Notes: generated by a model from the sequence alone, not told the origin. A DNA stretch of 22,459 nt from JBEKHI01 sp050012355 (GCA_050012355.1 JBEKHI010000097.1:1-22459); one strand, 5' to 3'. Counted from the stretch's first letter, positions 8,590 to 16,205 are shown. Numbers and translations are program-made.

Positions 8590-9966
8590 TCATTTCCGCT
8601 TCGCGAGCAGCGGAGCTGCGACCGCTGTGGCGGCTGTGAACCCTGTGGCCCAGGCGAACGTGGTGTGGAACGACCCCGTCGAGGCCAGGATCACCGCGAG
8701 CACGCCGGTGCCGAAGGAGCCGCCGACCTGCAGGATGATCCGGGTCGCGCTGCTCGCGTCCGGGACCTTCTCGCGCGGCAGGCCGATGAACGCCCCCGCC
8801 TGCAACGAGATCGTCGCCGCCGATAGCCCGGCGCCACGAACCGCGAGCACCAGGCTCAGCCACACCAGGTTGGTATGCGGGCCCGCGAAGATGAACGGCG
8901 CCGTCCCCAGCGCGGCGAGTGCCATTCCGGCCATAACGACGGGGCGCGGGCCCATCCGGTCCGTCACCTTGCCCGCGAACATTCGCGGCAGCAGCGACCC
9001 GATGCCCTGCGGCGCCATCAGCAGTCCGGCGTCCAGCGGGCTGTAGCCGCGGAGTTGCTGGTAGTACAGCGGGAGCAACAGCAGCGCACCATACATCGAC
9101 AGCCCGGACCCGAACATCAGCGCCGAGGCGGCGGAGAACGAGCGCATCCGGAATAGCCGTACGTCGATCACTCCTCCGTCGGGCGTACGTATTGCGCGCA
9201 ACAGGAACAAGGTCAGCAGCACGACTCCCGCCGCGAGCGGCACCAGGACCTTCGGTTGCCCGAAACCGCCGCTGGTTGACACTTGCGCCAGCCCGTAGAG
9301 CAGCAGCGCGACGGCGGGGGAGAGCAGCGCGATGCCCACGATGTCGAGCCGGGGCCGCGGCCCCGCCGATGGCCCTCGTCCGGGCACGAACCGCCAGGCG
9401 AGCAGCAGCGCGGCCGCGCATATCGGCACGTTCACGTAGAAGATCCAGCGCCAGCTCAGGTTCGACACGATCAGTCCGCCGATGACCGGCCCGAGGATCG
9501 GCACCACCACCGCGGGCAGGGTAATCGTGGCCATCAGCCGCCCGAGGGACCGGCCGCCGGCCGCCTGGATGAGCAGCGTCATGAATACCGGGACCAGCAT
9601 GCCGCCGCCGATGCCTTGCACCACGCGGAAGGCGATCAGCGACTCGATGTTCCACGCGAGTCCCGAGGCGATCGAGCCCGCCAGGAACAGGCTCAACGAG
9701 GCCATCCAGGTGACCTTGCCGCCGAATCTCGCCAGCGCCCAGCCGCTGAACGGGATCACCATGCCGAAGGTGAGCAGGTATCCGGTGAGGATCCATTGGG
9801 TCTGGGCGAGCGGGGCGTGCAAGTCGGCGCCGATCGTTTTCAGCGCCACATTGACCACGGTGGTGTCGAGCAGCGCCGCGATGGCGCCGGTCAGCAGCAC
9901 AAAGGCCAGCTTGATGACCTTTGGATCGAGCTTTTCGTCCTGTTTGTCGGCAGTGGCAGCACTCAT
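8590..9966 (-). CDS. DHA2-type MFS multidrug exporter
   Basis: A 458-residue polytopic protein of the EmrB/QacA (DHA2) group of proton-driven drug exporters. Motif D1 (LLDTTVVNVAL) lies in the first helix, motif A-like GWALARFGGK follows helix 2, and the antiporter motif C appears as LGPVIGGLIVSNLSWRWIF. Length and hydrophobicity suit about 14 helices, though I did not count them rigorously. The ATG at 9966 lies immediately after a divergent operator/promoter region and has no clear Shine-Dalgarno, so its transcript may be leaderless. The divergent TetR gene and the double palindrome between them make TetR-controlled, substrate-inducible efflux the most likely arrangement. Confidence 0.92.
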   Translation of the reverse strand: MSAATADKQDEKLDPKVIKLAFVLLTGAIAALLDTTVVNVALKTIGADLHAPLAQTQWILTGYLLTFGMVIPFSGWALARFGGKVTWMASLSLFLAGSIASGLAWNIESLIAFRVVQGIGGGMLVPVFMTLLIQAAGGRSLGRLMATITLPAVVVPILGPVIGGLIVSNLSWRWIFYVNVPICAAALLLAWRFVPGRGPSAGPRPRLDIVGIALLSPAVALLLYGLAQVSTSGGFGQPKVLVPLAAGVVLLTLFLLRAIRTPDGGVIDVRLFRMRSFSAASALMFGSGLSMYGALLLLPLYYQQLRGYSPLDAGLLMAPQGIGSLLPRMFAGKVTDRMGPRPVVMAGMALAALGTAPFIFAGPHTNLVWLSLVLAVRGAGLSAATISLQAGAFIGLPREKVPDASSATRIILQVGGSFGTGVLAVILASTGSFHTTFAWATGFTAATAVAAPLLAKRK

Positions 9967-9973
9967 GATTAGT

Positions 9974-10019
9974 AAACTACACCGTGCAGTTTAGTTTTGT
10001 AAACTGCACGGTGTAGTAC
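9974..10019. promoter_or_regulatory. Double palindromic TetR operator with divergent promoters
   Basis: ACTACACCGTGCAGTTTA (9976-9993) and TAAACTGCACGGTGTAGT (10000-10017) are perfect 18-bp inverted copies separated by 6 bp. Each arm is itself a near-palindrome centred at 9983 and 10010. The left one, 9974-9992, matches in 8 of 9 pairs; the right one, 10001-10019, in 6 of 9. On the - strand, TTTACA (10003-9998) and TAGTTT (9979-9974) are 18 bp apart and make a good -35/-10 pair whose start site would fall at the exporter ATG. On +, TACACT (10017-10022) is a possible -10 for the TetR gene. The operators overlap both promoters. Confidence 0.8.
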
Positions 10020-10023
10020 ACTG

Positions 10024-10644
10024 ATGGGCATGCCGCCGGTAAGCTCAGCAACCAAGCATCAGGCGATCGAGCGTGCCGCCCTGAGGCTGTTCTTGCGTGA
10101 CGGGTACGAGCGCACCAGCGTCGACGCGATCGCCGCCGAGGCCGGGGTGTCGAAGCGGACGGTGTACAGTCACTTCGGCGACAAGGAGAACCTGTTCCTC
10201 AGCACGCTCCGCGACACCCGTGACGACCTGCAAGGCAAGGTGCGGGAAATCACCGAGCGGACCATGACCGGGGACGACGCTGAGAGTGCGCTGCTCGCGT
10301 GCGTCCGGGAGATCGCCGCGATAACGTCCCGCTCACCGGAGCGCGCCGCGATGATCCGGCTGATCATCTCCGAGGCGCCGCACTTTCCGGAGTCGACCGA
10401 CGTGTGGCGGCAGCGGCTGATGAGCCCGCTGCTCGAGGCCGGGCTGAAGCGGCTCGCCGAGTCTGGGGGGCTCTCGATCGACGATCCGGTCGAGGCGGCG
10501 GGGCATTTGTCGGCGCTGACGCTGGGCCAGATCAACAACCGGTCGATCATGGGGACCGTGCCGCTCAGCGACGCCGAGACCGAGGACATCCTCACCAGCG
10601 GGGTCGCGGTCTTCCTGCGCGCTTACCGGACCCCCGGCCGATAG
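10024..10644 (+). CDS. TetR-family transcriptional repressor
   Basis: A 206-residue one-component regulator. The N-terminal helix-turn-helix contains AIERAALRLFLRDGYERTSV, then IAAEAGVSKRTVYSHFGDKE. The rest is a helical ligand-binding and dimerisation domain with no recognisable ligand signature. Starts at 10024 and 10030 (both ATG, in frame) are both possible; neither has a ribosome site, and a -10-like TACACT ending at 10022 would place transcription initiation at about 10030, giving a leaderless message from the second ATG. It is expected to repress itself and the divergent DHA2 exporter through the 9974-10019 palindromes. The HIT gene starts 11 bp after its stop and is probably co-transcribed. 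Confidence 0.93.
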   Translation: MGMPPVSSATKHQAIERAALRLFLRDGYERTSVDAIAAEAGVSKRTVYSHFGDKENLFLSTLRDTRDDLQGKVREITERTMTGDDAESALLACVREIAAITSRSPERAAMIRLIISEAPHFPESTDVWRQRLMSPLLEAGLKRLAESGGLSIDDPVEAAGHLSALTLGQINNRSIMGTVPLSDAETEDILTSGVAVFLRAYRTPGR

Positions 10645-12427
10645 ACTCCGGCGTCATGCTCAACGATCCGGCGTGTGTTTTCTGCTCAATCGTCCGTGGT
10701 GACACCGAAGCCGTGGTGGTCTTCGAAAACGATGACCTGCTCGCTTTCCTCGACCACCGGCCGCTGTTTCGCGGGCACACGCTGCTGATCCCTAAGACCC
10801 ACGTGACCCTGCTGAGCGACCTGCCCGCCGAGCTTGTCCCGGAATTCTTCGGCACCGCGCAGCGGCTCGAGCGGGCGGTGGAGGACGGCTTGGACGCCGC
10901 CGGGTCGATGATCTTGATCAACAACGTGGTGAGCCAGTCCGTGCCGCATTTGCACCTGCACGTGATCCCGCGGAACTTCAAGGACGGGCTGCGGTTCTGG
11001 CTCGGTCCCCGGCACCCGTATGACGCCGAGCACCCGGCCGAGGAATACGCGGCTAAGATCCGCGCCCGGCTGAACGTCACCGCGTTAGCAACCGCCGCCG
11101 CGGTCAGCAGCACCGCGCTGATCAGCAGGCTGGTGACCATCCCGTCGTGAAACGAGCTGCCGGACACCAGCCCGCCGAACAGTGCCACTCCCATCGCCGA
11201 GCCCATTTGGCGGCTGGCGTTGAGCACCCCGCCCGCCAGCCCGGCCTGGGCGGCGGGCACGTGCTCGAGCAGGGTGGTGATCAATATCGGGATCGCCAGC
11301 CCGACGAGGCCGAAGGGGATCAGCAGCACCGCTGTCTGCGTTACCGACCCCGCCCACAGCAGCCCGATCAGCCCGCCGACGGTCAGCACTAGTCCCGCCA
11401 CCAGCGGAACGGCCGGGCCTGATCGTGCCGCGAGCTTGTGCGACGCCAGGTTGGTGATCATGATGCCGATCGCCATCGGGACGAACATCAGCCCGGCGGC
11501 CAGCGCGGAAGCTCCCTTCACTTGCTGCACGTAAAGACCCATTACGAAGACGATCCCGTACCAGGCCGTGTTGATCGAGAAGCCGCTGGCGAGAACGGTG
11601 AGCGCCGCCCGGTGGCGGAACAGCCGGAGCGGCACCACCGGAGCGGGAACCCGCGACTCGATGGTGAGGAACGCCGCCGCCGCGACGACCGCGACGGTGA
11701 AGGCCGCGAGCACCGGGGGAGTCGTGTACCCGTGGGCTCCGCCGGAGATCATCGCGTATGTCAGTCCGCCAAGCGCGACGATCGCGGTGGCCTGACCGCC
11801 CAGGTCCAGGCCCGTATCCAGCCGTGGTGAGCGCGGCACCCGGGTGAGCAGCACCAGCGCGGCGAGTCCGGCCGGCACGTTGATCAGGAATATCCCCCGC
11901 CAGCTCCAGGCGCTGACCAGCACCCCGCCGAGCGCCGGGCCCGCGGCGACCGCGAGCGAGCCCGCCGTGGTCCACAACGCGATGCCGCGGGCCCGGCGGG
12001 CCGGGTCGTCAAAGGCCTGCCTGACCAGCGCCAGCGATGAGGGAAGCATCACCGCGGCGGCGCATCCCTGGACGAACCGGGCGCCGGTCAGCACGCTCAG
12101 GCTTGGCGCCGCGCCGCAAGCGACCGAGGCGAGCGTGAACCCGGTCAGGCCGCAGGCGTAGGCCCGGCGGGCGCCGATCCGGTCCGACAACGCGCCCGCT
12201 GACAACAGCAACGCGGCGAACATCAGGGTGTATCCGTCGACGACCCACTGCAGTCCGTCGGTGGCCGTGTGCAGCTCGCGGCCCATGGTGGCCAGGGCCA
12301 CGTTCACCGCCGAGACGTCGATGGTGATCATGAAGAAGCCGAACATTCCGGCGGCCAGCGTGGCGCGCTCGCCTCGGCTGGGCGCGGCGCCTGTGGTGTG
12401 GCGTCTCCCGGTGGCGGTTGTCATCAT
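10592..12427 (-). CDS. DHA2-type MFS exporter with antisense read-through tail
   Basis: The first 449 or so residues form a complete 14-helix DHA2-like exporter: IDVSAVNVAL (motif D1), a motif A-like stretch LLSAGALSDRIGARRAYA, motif C AAGPALGGVLVSAWSWRGIF, and a last helix LLISAVLLTAAAVANAV ending near 11083. The frame then has no stop and stays open across the whole HIT gene in antisense to 10592, which would add about 160 non-homologous residues. Whether that tail is made is unknown; the functional exporter probably ends close to 11070. Start: tandem ATG codons at 12427 and 12424 with no strong ribosome site. The XRE regulator diverges from it 54 bp away and is the likely controller. Confidence 0.82.
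   Translation of the reverse strand: MMTTATGRRHTTGAAPSRGERATLAAGMFGFFMITIDVSAVNVALATMGRELHTATDGLQWVVDGYTLMFAALLLSAGALSDRIGARRAYACGLTGFTLASVACGAAPSLSVLTGARFVQGCAAAVMLPSSLALVRQAFDDPARRARGIALWTTAGSLAVAAGPALGGVLVSAWSWRGIFLINVPAGLAALVLLTRVPRSPRLDTGLDLGGQATAIVALGGLTYAMISGGAHGYTTPPVLAAFTVAVVAAAAFLTIESRVPAPVVPLRLFRHRAALTVLASGFSINTAWYGIVFVMGLYVQQVKGASALAAGLMFVPMAIGIMITNLASHKLAARSGPAVPLVAGLVLTVGGLIGLLWAGSVTQTAVLLIPFGLVGLAIPILITTLLEHVPAAQAGLAGGVLNASRQMGSAMGVALFGGLVSGSSFHDGMVTSLLISAVLLTAAAVANAVTFSRARILAAYSSAGCSASYGCRGPSQNRSPSLKFRGITCRCKCGTDWLTTLLIKIIDPAASKPSSTARSSRCAVPKNSGTSSAGRSLSRVTWVLGISSVCPRNSGRWSRKASRSSFSKTTTASVSPRTIEQKTHAGSLSMTPESIGRGSGKRAGRPRPRW
10656..11150 (+). CDS. HIT-family nucleotide hydrolase/transferase
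   Basis: A 164-residue histidine-triad protein. CVFCSIVRGDTEA near the N-terminus and the triad SVPHLHLHVIPR (His98, His100, His102; His100 is the expected nucleophile) identify it. The family acts on nucleotide phosphoramidates or dinucleoside polyphosphates; the exact substrate cannot be told. The family-typical protein ends near residue 142. The last 22 or so residues (VTALATAAAVSSTALISR and onward) come from reading antisense through the final helix of the convergent exporter gene, because no stop occurs at the expected place. It follows the TetR gene by 11 bp. The ATG at 10656 has no strong ribosome site. Confidence 0.9.
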   Translation: MLNDPACVFCSIVRGDTEAVVVFENDDLLAFLDHRPLFRGHTLLIPKTHVTLLSDLPAELVPEFFGTAQRLERAVEDGLDAAGSMILINNVVSQSVPHLHLHVIPRNFKDGLRFWLGPRHPYDAEHPAEEYAAKIRARLNVTALATAAAVSSTALISRLVTIPS

Positions 12428-12481
12428 GATCCCAGGATGTGCCCGGGAAGCTTGGGGCGGCAGGGCGGGTTTATCCGGGGT
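12428..12481. promoter_or_regulatory. Divergent promoter region between exporter and XRE regulator
   Basis: This 54-bp spacer must hold both promoters. TTTATC, about 8 bp before the XRE ATG, resembles a -10 and would give a nearly leaderless message. CCCGGG adjoins AAGCTT within it. No long perfect palindrome was found. Confidence 0.35.
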
Positions 12482-13405
12482 ATGGGACACCCCCTCAGCG
12501 ACACCGAGCTCGGAGCCTTCCTGCGCAGCCGCCGCGGGCGGATCACCCCCGCCGAGGCGGGAATGCCCGCGGGCAGCGGCATCCGCCGGACCCCTGGCCT
12601 GCGACGGGAAGAGGTGGCGACCCTGGCCGGGGTATCCATCGACTACTACACCCGGCTGGAACGCGGCCGGGAGCGCCACCCGAGCGCGTCGGTGCTGGAC
12701 GCGCTCGCGCGCGTACTCAAGCTCGACGAGAACGAGCGGCGCCATCTGCACGCACTCGCCGCGCACGCCGCCGGGAACGGCCCGCCGCCCGCCGCACCTC
12801 CATCCTGCGTGCGAGAAACCGCCCAGATGCTGCTGGAGTCGCTGCGGCCGAGCCCGGCGGCCGTAATGTCCCGTGTCAACGACATGCTGGCCGCGAACCC
12901 GGCCGGGCTGGCGCTCTACCACGGGCTGTCCGACTGGTGCCCGGCCGAACGCAACCTCAGCCGTTACCTGTTCCTGCACCCGGCGGCCAGGTCACTGTGG
13001 GTCGACTGGGAACACATCGCCATCGGCCACGTCGCCCACCTGCGGCTGGTGGCGGGGGAGAACCCGGACGCGCCAGACATCACCGAGCTGATCACCGGCC
13101 TGCTGGAGGAGAGCCCAGACTTCGCCAGGATCTGGGCCAGGTACGACGTGAAGCCGCGGACCACTGGCGACAAGCGGATCGAGCACCCGAGGGTCGGCCG
13201 GATGACGCTCGATTACGAGAGCCTGCCGCTGGCCGGCGCCAACGGGCAACGGCTCATCGTGTACCTAGCCCATCGAGGGACACCGGACCACGACGCGATG
13301 GTCCTGCTGGACATGGCTCAGTCCTTGCGTCCGCTGAGCGCGACGGTGATCCCGACGCCGATAAGGGCCAGCCCGCCGGCCCCGCCGACCAGGGAGAACC
13401 GCTGA
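12482..13405 (+). CDS. XRE-family regulator with MmyB-like ligand domain
   Basis: A 307-residue regulator. The helix-turn-helix (about 8-90) includes the family-typical RRTPGLRREEVATLAGVSID, then YYTRLERGR and VLDALARVLKLDENERRHL. The C-terminal MmyB-like PAS-type domain (about 108-270) shows VMSRVNDMLAANPAG, DWCPAERNLSRYLFLHP and a YDVKPRTTGDKRIEHPRVG segment. Such proteins commonly sit next to, and control, a divergent exporter or oxidoreductase, here the DHA2 exporter. The last 29 residues (from about 279) are read antisense to the end of the convergent LysE gene and are proline-rich and non-conserved, so the ancestral stop seems to have been lost. The ATG at 12482 matches the family start (MGHPLSDTELGAFL). 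Confidence 0.9.
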   Translation: MGHPLSDTELGAFLRSRRGRITPAEAGMPAGSGIRRTPGLRREEVATLAGVSIDYYTRLERGRERHPSASVLDALARVLKLDENERRHLHALAAHAAGNGPPPAAPPSCVRETAQMLLESLRPSPAAVMSRVNDMLAANPAGLALYHGLSDWCPAERNLSRYLFLHPAARSLWVDWEHIAIGHVAHLRLVAGENPDAPDITELITGLLEESPDFARIWARYDVKPRTTGDKRIEHPRVGRMTLDYESLPLAGANGQRLIVYLAHRGTPDHDAMVLLDMAQSLRPLSATVIPTPIRASPPAPPTRENR

Positions 13406-13953
13406 GGTGACCGGGCGAACCAGGCGCGGACGCCGCCCGCCAGGCACCCCCAGGCGCAGTCCGACAGCACGCCGATCGAGACCGATACGAGGACCAGCAG
13501 CATCATCTGCAGTGGCAGGTCGCCGGCCGTCCGGTTCACGAACTGCGGCAGCACCGCGCCGAACAGGACATACGACTTAGGGTTGGTGAGCCCCACCACG
13601 ACGCCGTCCCGGAGTGAGCGGCGGCCGGGAACCTCGCAGGGATCGGTGATGGCTTCCGCTAGCTTTCCCCGGGTACGGATGGCATGTACCCCAAGCCACA
13701 CCAGGTAGGCAGCGCCCGCGATCTTGACGATGGTGAATACCTGTACGGACTGCTGCAGGATGGTACCCAGCCCGAATGAGACGAGCGCGCCCGTCAAGAG
13801 GCTGCCGAGCGCATGACCCACCGCGGTCGTCATGGCGGTGCGCCGCCCGTGTGCGAGCGCGCGCCCGACGATGAACAGCACCCCCGGGCCGGGGATCACG
13901 ATCATCACGAACGCGACGAGCGTGTACGCCATCAGCTGGTTCAGGTCAATCAC
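13318..13953 (-). CDS. LysE/RhtB-family amino-acid exporter
   Basis: A 211-residue inner-membrane exporter with the LysE layout: an N-terminal helix followed by IPGPGVLFIVGRALAHGRR, helix AVGHALGSLLTGALVSFGLG, AAYLVWLGVHAIR, the conserved GLTNPKSYVLFGAVLPQF, and two C-terminal helices. The GTG at 13953 is chosen because the protein then begins MIDLNQLMAYTLVAF, the family's usual start. An ATG at 13995 would add 14 atypical residues. A nearby ATG (13958) is out of frame. Its 3' end overlaps the convergent XRE gene by 88 bp. The substrate, probably an amino acid or similar metabolite, is not determinable. Confidence 0.9.
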   Translation of the reverse strand: MIDLNQLMAYTLVAFVMIVIPGPGVLFIVGRALAHGRRTAMTTAVGHALGSLLTGALVSFGLGTILQQSVQVFTIVKIAGAAYLVWLGVHAIRTRGKLAEAITDPCEVPGRRSLRDGVVVGLTNPKSYVLFGAVLPQFVNRTAGDLPLQMMLLVLVSVSIGVLSDCAWGCLAGGVRAWFARSPQRFSLVGGAGGLALIGVGITVALSGRKD

Positions 13954-14046
13954 CCCATAACCGTATCGGCGTGGCGGTGCTTCGCCCAGTGGCACCCGGC
14001 CGTTACAGTAGCCCGGTTACGCAGGGTAATCATCGGGGGGAAGCGC
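13954..14046. promoter_or_regulatory. Divergent spacer between LysE exporter and symporter
   Basis: A 93-bp region containing both promoters. GGGGGGAAG at 14035-14043 is the ribosome site that fixes the TTG start of the symporter. On the - strand GATACGGTTATGGGGTG places a -10-like element close to the LysE GTG. No convincing operator repeat was seen. Confidence 0.35.
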
Positions 14047-15687
14047 TTGGATGCGCTAAGGCTCAACGTCGACGGGCTCGACTACGCGCTGCTGGCGATC
14101 TACTTCGTCACGGTGCTCGGCATCGGCTGGATAGTCCGTAAGTCGGTACGGACGACCGAGGACTTCTTCCTGTCCGGACGCTCGCTGCCCGCCTGGGTGA
14201 CCGGGCTCGCGTTCGTGTCCGCGAACCTGGGCGCGACCGAGGTTCTCGGCCAGGCGGCGAACGGCGCCGAGTACGGCGTGATGACCGTGCACTACTACTG
14301 GGTCGGCGCGGTTCCCGCGATGGTGTTCCTCGCGGTCTTCATGATGCCGTTCTATTACGGCACGAAGGTCGGCAGCGTCCCCGAATTCGTCGGGCGGCGG
14401 TTCAACGCGCCGGCCCAGGTGCTCAGCTCGATCACGTTCGCTGTCGCGCAGATCCTCATCGCCGGCATCAACCTGTACGCGCTGGCGCTGGTCGTCGAGG
14501 CCATGCTCGGCTGGCCGCAGTGGGTCGCCATCATCGTGGCCGGCGCGTTCGTACTCGCGTACATCACGCTCGGCGGATTGTCCTCGGCGATCTACAACGA
14601 GGTGCTCCAGTTCTTCGTGATCATCGTGGCCCTCATCCCCGTCGTCGCGCTCGCGCTCGACCACATCGGCGGCATCTCAGGTCTCAAGCGCGGAATCAAC
14701 CACACAGTGCTTGGTAACCCCGGCCTGCACGCCTGGCGCAACACCGGTTTCGGCTCGCATAACCCGATGGAGGCGAGCTGGCTGGGCATCATCCTCGGCC
14801 TCGGTTTCGTGCTGGGCTTCGGCTACTGGACCACAAACTTCGCCGAGATCCAGCGGGCACTGTCCGCGAACAACATGAGCGCCGCCCGCCGCACACCGAT
14901 CATCGCCGCGTTCCCGAAGCTGCTGCTGCCCGCGATCACCGTGCTGCCCGGCATGATCGCGCTGATCCTCGTCAAGGGTCTAGGTACCACCTACCAGTAC
15001 AACGATGCCATCCCGCTGCTGATCCGGGACTTCCTGCCCAACGGTGTCCTCGGGCTGGCGCTTACCGGACTGCTCGCGTCGTTCATGGCCGGCATGGCGG
15101 CCAACGTCAGCGCGTTCAACACGGTGCTCACAACCGACCTCTGGCGACCGTACATCACCAAGGACCGCCCCGACGCGTACTACCTGCGGCTTGGCCGGCT
15201 GTTCACCGTCGTGGGCGTGGTGCTCGGAGTCGGCACCGCGTTTCTGGCGGCCGGTTTCAGCAACCTGATGAACTACATGCAATCGCTGTTCAGCTTCTTC
15301 AACGCACCATTGTTCGCCGTGTTCATCATCGGCCTGCTTTGGAAGCGGATGGGCGGCTGGGCCGGGTTCTGGAGCCTGCTCATGGGAACCGTCGGCGCGA
15401 TCGTCGCCTACATCCTCTACGAGACCGGCGCGGTGAACATGGGGTCGGCCATCAACTCGACGTTCATCATCGCGATTGTCGCTTTCGTCACCGCGCTCGT
15501 CACCGCCGTGATCGTCACGCTGATCACCGCTCCGCCGGACGTCGCCAAGCTCGCTGGCTACGTCTGGGGCACCCAGCCGATCAAGGGCGGCTACTTCTCG
15601 ATCGAGGGCGGCTGGTACCGCTCGCCCGCCATCCTCGGCGCGATCGTGGTCCTCATCGGCATCGGACTCGACATCCTGGTCTTCTAA
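14047..15687 (+). CDS. Sodium:solute symporter (SSS/SGLT family)
   Basis: A 546-residue transporter. The first segment reads LLAIYFVTVLGIGWIVRKS, followed by the SSS hallmark TTEDFFLSGRSLPAWVTGLA and the TM1 unwound region FVSANLGATEVLG. The later sodium-site helix contains MAANVSAFNTVLTTDLW (about residues 350-367), corresponding to TM8 of vSGLT, and GWAGFWSLLMG lies near the C-terminus. About 13-14 helices are expected. The TTG at 14047 is selected because GGGGGGAAG lies just upstream, no ATG or GTG is available nearby in frame, and MDALRLNVDGLDYALLAIY is a sensible N-terminus. The length matches the family. The solute (sugar, organic acid or other) cannot be deduced. A small membrane protein follows 10 bp later. 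Confidence 0.92.
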   Translation: MDALRLNVDGLDYALLAIYFVTVLGIGWIVRKSVRTTEDFFLSGRSLPAWVTGLAFVSANLGATEVLGQAANGAEYGVMTVHYYWVGAVPAMVFLAVFMMPFYYGTKVGSVPEFVGRRFNAPAQVLSSITFAVAQILIAGINLYALALVVEAMLGWPQWVAIIVAGAFVLAYITLGGLSSAIYNEVLQFFVIIVALIPVVALALDHIGGISGLKRGINHTVLGNPGLHAWRNTGFGSHNPMEASWLGIILGLGFVLGFGYWTTNFAEIQRALSANNMSAARRTPIIAAFPKLLLPAITVLPGMIALILVKGLGTTYQYNDAIPLLIRDFLPNGVLGLALTGLLASFMAGMAANVSAFNTVLTTDLWRPYITKDRPDAYYLRLGRLFTVVGVVLGVGTAFLAAGFSNLMNYMQSLFSFFNAPLFAVFIIGLLWKRMGGWAGFWSLLMGTVGAIVAYILYETGAVNMGSAINSTFIIAIVAFVTALVTAVIVTLITAPPDVAKLAGYVWGTQPIKGGYFSIEGGWYRSPAILGAIVVLIGIGLDILVF

Positions 15688-15697
15688 GGGGAACCTC

Positions 15698-15934
15698 ATG
15701 ACACGCGCACTCGACCTGCGGCGCATCATCGCCTACCTGTTCCTGGTCTACGGGATCATCCTCACCATCACCGGCGCGCTCGACGGGCACGCCGCGATCG
15801 CCAAGGCGCAAGGCGTCCGGATCAACCTCTGGACCGGCCTCGGCATGATCGGCATCGGCCTGATCTTCCTGGCCTGGGAACTAGCCCGCCCGCTCCCAGT
15901 ATCCCGCCCAACGGACGATTCGGCGGACAGCTAG
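15698..15934 (+). CDS. Small two-helix membrane protein paired with the symporter
   Basis: A 78-residue protein with two hydrophobic helices, IIAYLFLVYGIILTITGAL and LGMIGIGLIFLAWELA, a basic N-terminus (TRALDLRR) and an acidic tail. AAGGGG (15686-15691), overlapping the symporter stop, gives a well-placed ribosome site for the ATG at 15698, so the two genes are translated together. Proteins of this shape often follow SSS symporters, which suggests a subunit or assembly helper. No enzymatic motif is present and the function is unknown. Confidence 0.82.
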   Translation: MTRALDLRRIIAYLFLVYGIILTITGALDGHAAIAKAQGVRINLWTGLGMIGIGLIFLAWELARPLPVSRPTDDSADS

Positions 15935-16016
15935 CGTTCGACGGACCCTCCGCCCGCCCGTCGCCCCGCCGCGTCCCGCCCTGTCCCGTCCGCCGTGGCC
16001 CGCCTCCCGACCCCGT
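15935..16016. other. C-rich intergenic tract without gene
   Basis: From about 15950 to 16014 the + strand is strongly C-rich, with repeated CCCG/CCGCC runs and few A residues. I see no reading frame, promoter or clear hairpin. A similar C-rich stretch precedes the repeat copy at 20457, so it may belong to the same element. Confidence 0.4.
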
Positions 16017-16077
16017 CGATGTCCCATCGCTGGCGCTGGAGCACCAGTAATGGGCCATCGACTAATGGGCCATCGAC
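16017..16077. repeat. Dispersed palindromic repeat, copy 1, with 15-bp tandem
   Basis: CGATG-T-CCCAT (16017-16027) pairs with ATGGG-C-CATCG (16050-16060) around a 22-bp centre. The right arm is duplicated: TAATGGGCCATCGAC occurs perfectly at 16048-16062 and 16063-16077. GATGTCCCATCG (16018-16029) is shared with copies near 20464 and 21621. The 18-mer TCGATGTCCCATCGCTGG (16016-16033) is identical to 21619-21636. It lies between the symporter pair and ssuD. Confidence 0.8.
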
Positions 16078-16160
16078 GGCCCTGTAGAAGCTCCTCGGCC
16101 GGGCGGTATGTCTCGGATGTGAGGGTTCACCGGCGCCTTCCAGGCCATACACCGTCCCTG

Positions 16161-16205
16161 TATAGTAAACCTATCGAAATAGTGGTCTTAGACCGTATTC
16201 GGAGG
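16161..16205 (+). promoter_or_regulatory. ssuD promoter/operator region
   Basis: TATAGT (16161-16166) is a fair -10, but no good -35 was found. Two small palindromes follow: CTAT-CGAA-ATAG (16171-16182) and GGTCT-T-AGACC (16184-16194). AAACCTATCGAAATAG (16167-16182) resembles a motif upstream of sfnB on the opposite strand. GGAGG at 16201-16205 is the ribosome site, 8 bp before the ssuD ATG. Confidence 0.5.

Noticed and set aside
8288..9796. 502-codon - strand frame overlapping the first exporter in another frame
   Set aside because: Arginine-rich shadow; the exporter frame shows motifs A, C and D1 and proper hydrophobicity.
10299..10655. Upstream extension of the HIT frame inside the TetR gene
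   Set aside because: The HIT family start matches the ATG at 10656; the upstream part is an out-of-frame reading of the TetR gene.
11070..11090. A single sequencing indel as cause of both missing stops at the HIT/exporter junction
   Set aside because: The out-of-frame TAG (+) and TAA (-) at TTAG need opposite shifts on different sides, so one indel cannot restore both genes.
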